This document shows, piece after piece, positions 9,001 through 14,754 of a stretch of 24,766 nt of DNA (positions are counted from its first letter, which is position 1; every line of letters begins with the position of its first letter). The stretch comes from an uncultured Prevotella sp. Its GTDB lineage: Bacteria > Bacteroidota > Bacteroidia > Bacteroidales > Bacteroidaceae. The stretch spans positions 1 through 24,766 of the forward strand of contig CALFGU010000241.1 of assembly GCA_937877685.1 (NCBI GenBank), read 5' to 3'. A program made the position numbers and the translations under genes. The notes under the pieces are model-generated. The model saw only the letters and a program-made list of their open reading frames with translations. It had not been told where the DNA came from and made no database searches.

Positions 9001-10044
9001 TTGTGCTATTTGAATGGCAAATACACAATGATTAAACAAAATTCACTACGTTTCGCAGCTCAACGCGTTTCTAAATGTGTAGGACTATTCCCTGAATTTG
9101 GAGATGTCTTAAGAGGAGTATGTGCTGAAAATGGCATCAAAATGTTAGGTTTAACTTATGGAAACACCAAGACCTATGGTCCAGAGACTGCATCTTATTA
9201 CTTTGATCAAATAGTCAATCGTCTCAAACCGGAACAATTACCAAGTTTCTATCGTAAGATTGTAGCATCTTGTCCTAAATTGATGTGTGTAAACATGTAC
9301 GTCACAGGACTTTTGATGTATTATGCAGGTCAAATAGCACGCAAATTGGTAAATGATTTGATGCATTCTGAAGAATTCACAAGAGATAACAAACCTGCAA
9401 TTAATGTTACATTTGCAGGTAAAGGTGCGCGTCTATTCCAATGGTTGAGAGCTAAAAATCCTAGTGTATCAAGAGAATATTATTTAAAATTGTTCTTGAT
9501 GGGATATGATAAAGATGAAAAAATTGCGTACAACACATTAAGTGGGGTTAATATAGACATACCTAAAGAACATGATCGTGATATCAAATTTGAAGTATCT
9601 AAGGGATTAGCAAATGGCGGAGTTCGTGGTGGTCTCCATAAACCAAAAGTTGAACAACCTTCAGAAATTATCGGTGAAACTGGTTTCATGGTAAGTGGCA
9701 GTGAAGGACGTCAATCTATAGAGTTCATCAACACGATAACTCCTGAAATGATGCAACAAATTGGTTTTAATTTCTATACGAGTACAGAAGTGCCTCAGGC
9801 TGAAAAGTTCACAAATTTCTGCGGATACTATTATTATGCCGTAAGCGAAATTTGTGGATGGAAAACAAACACTAAGGTATTGGAAGATGCTTGCCGAAAT
9901 ATGAATATCGTACAATATGCCCAAAATATGCCCGAATTCAGACAAGCTCAAAACAATCCTCCATTTGATTTCGTTGCTCCGATTATCATTCTTGAAGGTA
10001 TGAAGTTCTACGAAGAGACATTATTAAAGTTGTTGAAACAATGA
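6028..10044 (+). CDS. Large actin/Hsp70-fold ATPase with FG-rich insert
   Basis: The 1338-residue protein has an unrecognised N-terminal half (1-575). An actin/Hsp70-type ATPase domain follows: phosphate-1 loop GIDFGSTNT (584-592), phosphate-2 loop DVGGSTTD (981-988) and a likely adenosine motif around FAGKGARLF (1129-1137). About 110 residues rich in Phe, Gly, Asn, Asp and Ser interrupt the domain at 811-917. The active-site glycines and aspartates are intact, so ATP binding is likely. It may be related to SrfB-type actin-like proteins annotated as virulence factors, which I cannot verify here. The TGA stop overlaps the next start codon (ATGA, 10041-10044), implying coupled translation with the second actin-like protein. 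No signal peptide or membrane segment is seen; it should be cytosolic. Confidence 0.85.
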   Translation: MENKPLVIEVGSNYTPPGSLNKWVPLSNTTQFINNIVTPQLDEKTNVGQLVSGIPSAFARVNLFKTALEHHNDNNDQAGSLVKYYAELVNEWRGLIACIALDNANVTVRRINMVYSDGKSVNETENVYEPKGAFGNMLLKRRDLWCEQNLNPNEPKVPFINVIKYRGMVVGATAPDSLLFTSTGYKLEYSKGCPWIDSRNGRFIDPINSVMTPMQVAELHAYIGHLIERSGEFQEYYNTTRRDFSVTTIRTELELWLSELEKKARQENIDLEIGSIPPVSAKFEGPFKNLFCYKDQLWGKEGEIYTEEQPNSVKFDPKDLMLDETAAKIARIELPVKPEDYEKLPILVLTAKILGDDKKAYFALPLSALGLNVYGKTVGNLISMPGYPKHNSSELTAVFNPNARTNNLEVSLNIKTTNGKMRSFKKVYTSDSAICNKDILLWPNFVSTQWNQYYMYSELPHNGNTQHYKAVPLVGEMQNGSFRIMLDDYDKPILLSENGQITKLAKEVSKGICADLLVVSSDAVADNPYKYEIYRSKKPFKGVKLLSPTSNEGGYILINYTDDKSKPLPQIFNQINQIKGVTLGIDFGSTNTSIAISDGREEYPNSNKPLRFTNQRVSLMGYELPSSPMFPRENHILFFQGACGDVEWNSIKSTLTTHDTRRLPASNEPLDLRLSQAVAGGFPCFSDELPLTSSTERNIYLNFPNSIGQVTQIHNMKWEEDKNSIAHKKAFIKGLLLHVYAALFADQEGGETWYPNKLKWSYPSAMSQVLITQYHQIWDSLNDGKNPSPILDATGQPCPLSVCAPDARGNFGNDSNAGGFGNGFGGGFGSDSNAGGFGSGFGGGFGSDSNAEGFGSGFGGGFGSDSNAGGFGSGFGGSFGSDSNAGGFGSGFGSDSNAGAFGGGFGNDSNAGGFGTSNNNASCIDLRPDDLNAAVIYAPIPVSEETDRSLSEAESAANFVASGSSTRKGGSESKILSLCFDVGGSTTDISALCYLNGKYTMIKQNSLRFAAQRVSKCVGLFPEFGDVLRGVCAENGIKMLGLTYGNTKTYGPETASYYFDQIVNRLKPEQLPSFYRKIVASCPKLMCVNMYVTGLLMYYAGQIARKLVNDLMHSEEFTRDNKPAINVTFAGKGARLFQWLRAKNPSVSREYYLKLFLMGYDKDEKIAYNTLSGVNIDIPKEHDRDIKFEVSKGLANGGVRGGLHKPKVEQPSEIIGETGFMVSGSEGRQSIEFINTITPEMMQQIGFNFYTSTEVPQAEKFTNFCGYYYYAVSEICGWKTNTKVLEDACRNMNIVQYAQNMPEFRQAQNNPPFDFVAPIIILEGMKFYEETLLKLLKQ
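8458..8778 (+). repeat. In-frame 51-bp/39-bp tandem repeat encoding FG-rich segment
   Basis: Seven units start at 8458, 8509, 8560, 8611 (51 bp each) and 8662, 8701, 8740 (39 bp each). The protein unit is FGSDSNAGGFGSGFGGG, shortened to 13 residues in the last three. All unit lengths are multiples of three, so gain or loss of a unit keeps the frame. The DNA copies are nearly identical, which suggests recent expansion. The segment falls between the two phosphate-binding loops of the ATPase. Confidence 0.95.
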
Positions 10045-11771
10045 ACGCTGACTATAAAGTCATAATCTATCTATCACATCACCACATCTCCTTTGAGTAT
10101 TGGCTCAAAGGAGGTGGTGATGTTTTGCTACCAATTAAAGCTGAAGCCAGCCGAGGTAAACAGTGGCCTGTACCATTATCTATATATATCCCCAACGATG
10201 GAGGGTTGATTATTGGCGAAGAGGCAGCATTGGCAGCAAGTCAGGGAATACCCAATGCGTTTTCCAATCTGTTTGAACGCATGTCAAATCCCAATGATTT
10301 TTATGAGATCTACGGAGAGAAAAAACCTATCTGCAATTTATTGCTAGATGCAGCAGAAGTTGTATTTAGAGACTTCTTTAGCAAGGTTTTATTAAATAGC
10401 AATGGGAATTTGGAGCAAAATCGCAGCACAATGCCTATTGTCATTGTCTGTGAAGATGACATATTGTCTAATGAAAGGGTATTGATTCAGAACTTATTCC
10501 GTCAAAGTGGTTTTGCAAAAGTTTCTGTAGTCAATTACCAACCCCTTATAGATCAATTTGTCAGAGGGTCTATATCAGGTACATATAGCCAAAACTTTGC
10601 TCTGTCTGTATGGAATGAGGGAAAAAATCTTTATTTAACCTTGTTCAAAGTGCGGGAGGATGGAAAACCTATAATGCACAAGTTGCCTGAATTAGGCGTG
10701 GATCCGAGATTGTCTATTCTCGAAGATAAGATTTGGGCTGACATCTCTTTTTGGAACCCATATTTAAGTCGTGAGGATAACAGCAATGCGATAAAACAAG
10801 CGGCTAAAAATTTCTTAAATTCTCAAGAGACGATATATCAAGGTTCATTGGCTACGGCAGAAGGTTTGGAACTGGTTTATAATTTGGATAGGAACAGCAT
10901 CAGCCATTTCCAAAATCCCACAACACAGGCTTTAGTTGCTGGTGTAAGGTCGTTCATGACGGAAAAGCAGATTCCCATTGAAGACACTTTACTTATTTTG
11001 CGTGGCGATGCGGCTAACGACTACTTTGAAGAAACATTAGGAATGTTCCCAAAAACCTTAAAGAGCAACAACGAACTGCGCTCTAAGGTTATGAAAGCAA
11101 TTATTAATTTGCCAACACCTGATGTTATCACACCGCCTCCGACTCCTCTGACTCAACAAACTCAAACGGAAACAACACCACCTACTCTAGATTTATCCCG
11201 AGAGTGGCGAGAAGTAAAGGCAAAAGCAAGCGGAACCGCAAGTATCGGTAAGACGCAGGAGGCGATTCTGCAACTAGAAACGTTCCTTAAAAAGTGCAAG
11301 GATAACGCTGCTACAAATTTGATGCCATTGGTTGAGGAATTAATCAAGAAAATCAAGAAAAGCAGTCCTCCTCCACCACCAACTCCTCCAATTGACTTAT
11401 CTCGAGAATGGCGAGAAATAAAGGCTAAGGCAATAGGAATGGCTAAAGTCGGAAAAACGCAGGAGGCCGTTATGGAACTAGAAACGTTCCTTAAAAAGTG
11501 CGAAAAGGTTGGTACTAAGGATTTAATTCCGTTAATACGGAAGGAACTTGAAATGTGCAAGGTAGTAACACCTCCTCCACCACCTCCTGTAAAAACAGAT
11601 AATTTGGTTCGTGAATGGAAACAAGTTAAAGCCGCAGCAAATGGAAAGGCACGCTCTCAAAAGAATGCTGAAGCAAAAAAAATGCTAACAGAGTTCCTTA
11701 CCAAATGCACGAAAGCTGGTGCCAAAGATATTATTGCAGAAATAAGATCTGAAATCGCAAAGATTAAATAA
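10041..11771 (+). CDS. Degenerate actin/Hsp70-like protein with three C-terminal helical repeats
   Basis: The first 350 residues follow an Hsp70-like layout without its catalytic loops. LIIGEEAALAASQ resembles the Hsp70 VGxxA segment, PIVIVCEDDILSNERVLIQN resembles the TVPAxFxxxQR region, and LLILRGDAANDYFEE sits where the adenosine motif would be. The expected DxGTT phosphate loop is replaced by IYLSHHHIS, so this is likely a pseudo-ATPase. Residues 384-440, 452-507 and 521-576 are three copies of a roughly 56-residue helical repeat beginning (D/N)L(S/V)REW, joined by proline-rich linkers. The gene overlaps its predecessor by four bases. A strong hairpin lies inside the first 30 codons. The Hsp70 relationship is inference from motif order; partner binding to the ATPase upstream is plausible. 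Confidence 0.8.
   Translation: MNADYKVIIYLSHHHISFEYWLKGGGDVLLPIKAEASRGKQWPVPLSIYIPNDGGLIIGEEAALAASQGIPNAFSNLFERMSNPNDFYEIYGEKKPICNLLLDAAEVVFRDFFSKVLLNSNGNLEQNRSTMPIVIVCEDDILSNERVLIQNLFRQSGFAKVSVVNYQPLIDQFVRGSISGTYSQNFALSVWNEGKNLYLTLFKVREDGKPIMHKLPELGVDPRLSILEDKIWADISFWNPYLSREDNSNAIKQAAKNFLNSQETIYQGSLATAEGLELVYNLDRNSISHFQNPTTQALVAGVRSFMTEKQIPIEDTLLILRGDAANDYFEETLGMFPKTLKSNNELRSKVMKAIINLPTPDVITPPPTPLTQQTQTETTPPTLDLSREWREVKAKASGTASIGKTQEAILQLETFLKKCKDNAATNLMPLVEELIKKIKKSSPPPPPTPPIDLSREWREIKAKAIGMAKVGKTQEAVMELETFLKKCEKVGTKDLIPLIRKELEMCKVVTPPPPPPVKTDNLVREWKQVKAAANGKARSQKNAEAKKMLTEFLTKCTKAGAKDIIAEIRSEIAKIK
10077..10122 (+). promoter_or_regulatory. Strong stem-loop inside the start of the second actin-like gene
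   Basis: Left arm 10077-10097 and right arm 10104-10122 pair over 19 bp with a two-base bulge around the loop TATTGG. The right arm contains AAAGGAGG, a perfect Shine-Dalgarno word, held in the stem. The structure begins 36 bases after the overlapping ATGA start and lies entirely in coding sequence (residues about 13-28). Confidence 0.6.
11190..11768 (+). repeat. Three tandem coding repeats with polyproline linkers
   Basis: Repeat units are at 11190-11360, 11394-11561 and 11601-11768. Units 1 and 2 are very similar in DNA as well as protein, for example identical stretches encoding ETFLKKC and KTQEA; unit 3 is more diverged. Linkers encode SSPPPPPTPP and TPPPPPPVK. The last unit ends exactly at the stop codon. 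Confidence 0.9.
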
Positions 11772-11832
11772 TTGTATTGTAGATATTAGATTCAAATTAA
11801 AATTCAAAATCTTAAACTAAAAAAATAAAACT

Positions 11833-12453
11833 ATGGGAAGATTTGATTTAAGAAAAGGCGAAAGTGCCAAATTTAAAGTTGGAAAAGATGAATTGACATC
11901 TTTAACAGTGGAATTAACATGGATGTCTGGTTCCGACCTCGACGCAACTGCATTTCTTTTAGGGGAAAATGGGGTTATCTTAGAAGATTCAGACTTTGTG
12001 TACTATAACTCTAACTGTCGCGAAGAAGCATTTGATATTGCAAAATTTGGCAGCAAGAAGAATTGGAGATCTCAGACTCGCCCCATGAGTTCTGATGGTG
12101 CTGTATTAGGTGGTATCGATGACTTAGGTGACGGAGATGAAGATAGTGATGAAGCAAGCGAAACTATTGAAGTAAACTTGGATAAGTTGCGTCCATCTAT
12201 TCGTGAAATCGTATTCTGTATCTCCATCTTTACAGATGGCGTATCATTCAAGGATGTAAAGAGTCCCAAAATCGTAATCACAGATACTGATTCTGGTGAA
12301 GAACTTTGCTCATATGCATTGAATGAAAAATTCTCAACTGAAACTGCAGTTGTAGCAGGTGCGTTGGTTAACAATGATGGAGAATGGGAATTCAAGGCTA
12401 TCGGTAATGGATACGACGGAGGTTTGCAGACTTTGATTGATTTATACGCATAA
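11833..12453 (+). CDS. TerD-family protein (first copy)
   Basis: TerD-family proteins are cytosolic beta-sandwich calcium-binding proteins associated with tellurite, phage and stress resistance. This copy shows the expected landmarks: an N-terminal RFDLRKG strand, the LTW..GSDLDATAFLL segment, DFVYYNS, the acidic loop DGAVLGGIDDLGDGDED, and the C-terminal pattern FSTETAVVAG, EWEFKAIGNGYDGGL. At 206 residues it is near the family length; the acidic stretch DEDSDEASE is slightly enlarged. It is 61 bases after the actin-like gene and 28 before a second TerD. It probably acts with that second copy. Which of TerD, TerE or TerZ it best matches cannot be decided here, so no symbol is given. Confidence 0.95.
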   Translation: MGRFDLRKGESAKFKVGKDELTSLTVELTWMSGSDLDATAFLLGENGVILEDSDFVYYNSNCREEAFDIAKFGSKKNWRSQTRPMSSDGAVLGGIDDLGDGDEDSDEASETIEVNLDKLRPSIREIVFCISIFTDGVSFKDVKSPKIVITDTDSGEELCSYALNEKFSTETAVVAGALVNNDGEWEFKAIGNGYDGGLQTLIDLYA

Positions 12454-12481
12454 TATTCAACAAACATTAAAATTTAGAACT

Positions 12482-13084
12482 ATGTCATTTAATCTTACAA
12501 AAATTGAAGCTGGCGAAAGATTTACGTTGAATAAGTCTTTAGGTTTAGACGAAATCCGTGTTGAGTTAACATGGAGCGATGGTGACCTTGACACACAAGC
12601 ATGGTTATTAAATGCTGATGGCGTTATTATTAACAATGCTGCTTTTGTTTTCTACAATTCAGAAAACAGAGTGGAGGCTTTTGATAGAGCAAAACATGGC
12701 AACAAGGCGAACTATTTTAAAACAGTACGCCCTATGAGTGCCGATGGTGCAGTGATAGGACCAAAAGATGAACTTACAGGTGGTATTGAAACAATCAATA
12801 TTACATTAAGTCAGATTGACCCATCTGTAGAAGAAGTTGTTATTTCTGCATCTTGCCACAATGGTATTTCATTTGGTAGTGTTCAGAATGCGAAAATAAC
12901 AGTGATTGACGAAAATACTAACGAACCTCTTTGCTGTTATGAACTGAATGCTGAATATGGAACTGAAGATGCTTGTGTAGTGGGTCGTTTTGTTATAAAC
13001 AATAACACTGGAGACTGGGAGTTTGAAGCGGTTGGTAGCGGTTACAACGGCGGATTACAGACATTAGTTGACATGTATACATAA
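12482..13084 (+). CDS. TerD-family protein (second copy)
   Basis: The chosen start at 12482 gives MSFNLTKIEAGERF, which aligns with the N-terminus of the preceding TerD; an earlier in-frame ATG at 12437 would add 15 residues and begin inside the first TerD gene, so it is unlikely. The landmarks are ELTW.DGDLDTQAWLL, FVFYNS, RPMSADGAVIGPKDEL, and EWEFEAV-type ending DWEFEAVGSGYNGGL. The acidic loop is shorter than in the first copy (it lacks the DGDEDSDEASE insert). The two copies are clearly paralogous but well diverged, so the duplication is old. The next gene starts seven bases after the stop. Confidence 0.95.
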   Translation: MSFNLTKIEAGERFTLNKSLGLDEIRVELTWSDGDLDTQAWLLNADGVIINNAAFVFYNSENRVEAFDRAKHGNKANYFKTVRPMSADGAVIGPKDELTGGIETINITLSQIDPSVEEVVISASCHNGISFGSVQNAKITVIDENTNEPLCCYELNAEYGTEDACVVGRFVINNNTGDWEFEAVGSGYNGGLQTLVDMYT

Positions 13085-13091
13085 AAAGATT

Positions 13092-13847
13092 ATGGCAAAG
13101 AATTCCAATAAATTTGACTTAAACAAAGGAAGTGGAAAGAAATTTGACTTGAATAAGGCTAATGGTAACAAGTTTGACTTGAGCAAGGATAGTGAAAACG
13201 AATTTGACTTGAGCAAGGAAGAAACTGAGGTTATCACCCCTGCGACACCTAATGACACGACGTCCACTTCTGAATCTAAAAAGAAGGAGTCAAGTACAAC
13301 CACTGCTACATCTAATGACACTACTTCCACTTCTGAACCTAATAAGAGCAAATTGATGTACATTATTGGCGCTTTGATTCTTATTGCGTTATTGATTTGG
13401 GGCATTTCTAAATGTGGCGGAACTGATTCTGTAGAACCAGATGACCCAAATGTTCCTGCTCAAGAAACAATTGCTACTCCATCTGACGAACCAACGACAA
13501 CAACTCCCGCCGTTGAAGAAACTCCTGAAACTCCCGCAACAGGAAGTGACGAAGTTATCGATAGCACCGAGGGTTCCTCTACTTCAGAAACTACACAAAC
13601 ACCTGTAACTTCAGAAGAAACAACAGCACCTAGTGCTCCTGTTCAACAAGAAGTTTCAGATGTTGCACGTCCTACTGAAGAAACACGTAATGCCCCTGTG
13701 ACAACTGCTAATATTGAACAAAAGGCATTACAAGTAATTAGAGGTGACTTTGGCAATGGTCAGACAAGAAAAAACAACTTAGGTTCTGAATACGATGCTA
13801 TTCAGCAGCATGTTAATGAGTTATATAGAAAAGGACTTGTTGACTAA
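13092..13847 (+). CDS. Single-pass membrane protein: FDLxK repeats, TM helix, Cpl-7-like module
   Basis: Start 13092 (MAKNSNKFDLNK) is preferred over 13068, which lies inside the TerD gene. Residues 7-46 hold four ten-residue repeats with KFDLNK, KFDLNK, KFDLSK, EFDLSK, resembling the N-terminal strand of the TerD proteins (RFDLRKG). One transmembrane helix spans about 88-105, with lysines before it and acidic residues after it, so the C-terminus should be outside the inner membrane. A Thr/Pro/Glu/Ser-rich spacer (109-205) follows. The last 40 residues, with FGNGQTRKNNLG, YDAIQQHVNELY, match the Cpl-7 (CW_7) cell-wall-binding pattern GNGxxR...Y..(V/I)Q..VN. The protein would join cytosolic TerD to peptidoglycan; that link is inference. 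Length is 251 residues. Confidence 0.85.
   Translation: MAKNSNKFDLNKGSGKKFDLNKANGNKFDLSKDSENEFDLSKEETEVITPATPNDTTSTSESKKKESSTTTATSNDTTSTSEPNKSKLMYIIGALILIALLIWGISKCGGTDSVEPDDPNVPAQETIATPSDEPTTTTPAVEETPETPATGSDEVIDSTEGSSTSETTQTPVTSEETTAPSAPVQQEVSDVARPTEETRNAPVTTANIEQKALQVIRGDFGNGQTRKNNLGSEYDAIQQHVNELYRKGLVD
13110..13229 (+). repeat. Four 30-bp coding repeats (FDLxK)
   Basis: Units begin at 13110, 13140, 13170 and 13200, each starting AAxTTTGACTT or a close variant. The spacing of exactly ten codons is retained in all four while the intervening residues vary, which suggests selection on the FDLxK core. Confidence 0.9.
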
Positions 13848-13856
13848 ATAACATTG

Positions 13857-13898
13857 AAACATGAAACTGGTGGTGCTAGCATCATCAGTTTCATGTTT
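13857..13898 (+). terminator. Perfect 13-bp stem-loop after the Cpl-7 gene
   Basis: AAACATGAAACTG (13857-13869) pairs perfectly with CAGTTTCATGTTT (13886-13898); the inner bases extend the stem with wobble pairs to a CTAG loop. It begins nine bases after the stop of the membrane protein gene and is followed by only a weak T/A stretch. It could be a leaky terminator, an attenuator, or a 3'-end stabiliser that lowers expression of the two small genes downstream. Confidence 0.7.
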
Positions 13899-13912
13899 AA
13901 AAATTAAAGCAC

Positions 13913-14071
13913 ATGTTTGGGATCATATTTGGTTTATTAGTGTGGTTTGTCTTACCTCTTCTTTTGGAAAACAAATACAAGAAAAAGAACCAGAAAAGAA
14001 TAATACGTTTGAGTTGCAAGATTTGTGGAGTAGTGATTGTGGTAATGTCTGCTATTAAATATATTTTATGA
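13913..14071 (+). CDS. 52-residue two-helix membrane protein
   Basis: The frame from the ATG at 13913 gives MFGIIFGLLVWFVLPLLL, a first hydrophobic helix, then a very basic loop (NKYKKKNQKR, about 20-29) and a second hydrophobic segment (ICGVVIVVMSAIKYIL) to the stop at 14069-14071. The stop overlaps the ATG of the following lipoprotein gene as ATGA, a classic sign of coupled translation. A competing frame starting at 13861 begins inside the hairpin and lacks these properties. No family is recognised. The protein would sit in the inner membrane with its basic loop in the cytosol, and so might contact the acidic TerD proteins, which is speculation. Confidence 0.7.
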   Translation: MFGIIFGLLVWFVLPLLLENKYKKKNQKRIIRLSCKICGVVIVVMSAIKYIL

Positions 14072-14439
14072 AAAAAATAATATTTATATATCTTGGAGTT
14101 GTAACGCTGTTTAGTTTCATGTCATGCGACTCCCGTAAATCAGCAATAGATGATTTAAAGAGTTTGGTAAACAATGTTGAGGTTAATTACGATTCGTTTA
14201 CTCAAGAAGATTGGGATAACATATCCTTATCTTATTCTGCAATAGAGAAAGAACTCAAAAAACACGAATACACAGACGAGGAATTGGATGAAATTGGTCG
14301 TCTCAAAGGTAAGTATTTAGGACTTCAGACAAAACATACTATTGAGAACATTGAAAAACGAGCAACAGACTTTGGGAAACAATTAGATGGAGTTATCGAA
14401 GGTTTCTCTGATGTATTCTCACAGGATGACCAAGATTAA
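14068..14439 (+). CDS. Small lipoprotein, last gene of the cluster
   Basis: MKKIIFIYLGVVTLFSFMSC is a lipoprotein signal with lipobox FMSC, Cys20. The mature part, about 100 residues, is acidic and helical, with EEDW-like (QEDWDNIS), ELKKHEYTDEELDEIGRLKGKYLG and a C-terminal helix with FGKQLDGVIEGFSDVF. It resembles short Bacteroidota lipoproteins annotated as DUF6565, a match from memory with low certainty. The gene overlaps the 52-residue membrane protein gene by four bases. With the first gene of the cluster it gives lipoproteins at both ends of the operon. Confidence 0.8.
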   Translation: MKKIIFIYLGVVTLFSFMSCDSRKSAIDDLKSLVNNVEVNYDSFTQEDWDNISLSYSAIEKELKKHEYTDEELDEIGRLKGKYLGLQTKHTIENIEKRATDFGKQLDGVIEGFSDVFSQDDQD

Positions 14440-14631
14440 TTGAAATATTGAAGCAATCAGTTATAAGTCTTTGAAGTTTAAATATGGTAATGGAAGTTAT
14501 TAACATTCCATAGATTAAGGAACGACGACGCTTCAACTTCAAACGAGGAGGTGAATTACTTAGAACCCGATTTTGAAAAGCAAGTTCAAGTCTTCTATTT
14601 TCTTGACAAAAACAAAGAAAGAAAAAGTGGG
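14440..14631. other. Non-coding stretch after the cluster
   Basis: No convincing gene is seen between the last lipoprotein and the direct repeat. A small open frame at 14551-14733 runs through the direct repeat and the terminator and ends in their sequence, so it is probably chance. A short hairpin with ATGGAA / TTCCAT arms lies near 14487-14510 but lacks a T tract. Confidence 0.5.
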
Positions 14632-14651
14632 TCTAAAAGTTCTGTTCTCCC
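14632..14651 (+). repeat. 20-bp direct repeat, right copy
   Basis: TCTAAAAGTTCTGTTCTCCC is identical to 2231-2250, 12.4 kb away and in the same orientation. It is followed at once by a GGCGCACC hairpin, as is the left copy after a longer gap. The bases before the two copies are unrelated. Confidence 0.75.
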
Positions 14652-14662
14652 AAAAAACATAG

Positions 14663-14694
14663 GCGCACCAAGACTGACAGACGACTTGGTGCGC
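14663..14694 (+). terminator. GGCGCACC-type hairpin terminator closing the cluster
   Basis: GCGCACCAAG (14663-14672) pairs perfectly with CTTGGTGCGC (14685-14694) around a 12-base loop, followed by TGTTTTATTT. It is oriented for + strand transcription and likely ends the Ter/cytoskeleton transcript before the 14755 gene. Confidence 0.75.
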
Positions 14695-14754
14695 TGTTTT
14701 ATTTCACATAATAGGAAACTGAATTTCGCATAATAGCAAACCGCCCTTATATTT

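Noticed and set aside
13861..14058. 65-residue open frame after the Cpl-7 gene
   Set aside because: Its start lies inside the perfect hairpin stem, and the overlapping 13913-14071 frame has two clear helices and a coupled overlap with the next gene.
14551..14733. 60-residue open frame before the 725-residue gene
   Set aside because: It reads straight through the direct repeat and the terminator stem, has no domain or signal, and its composition is not gene-like.
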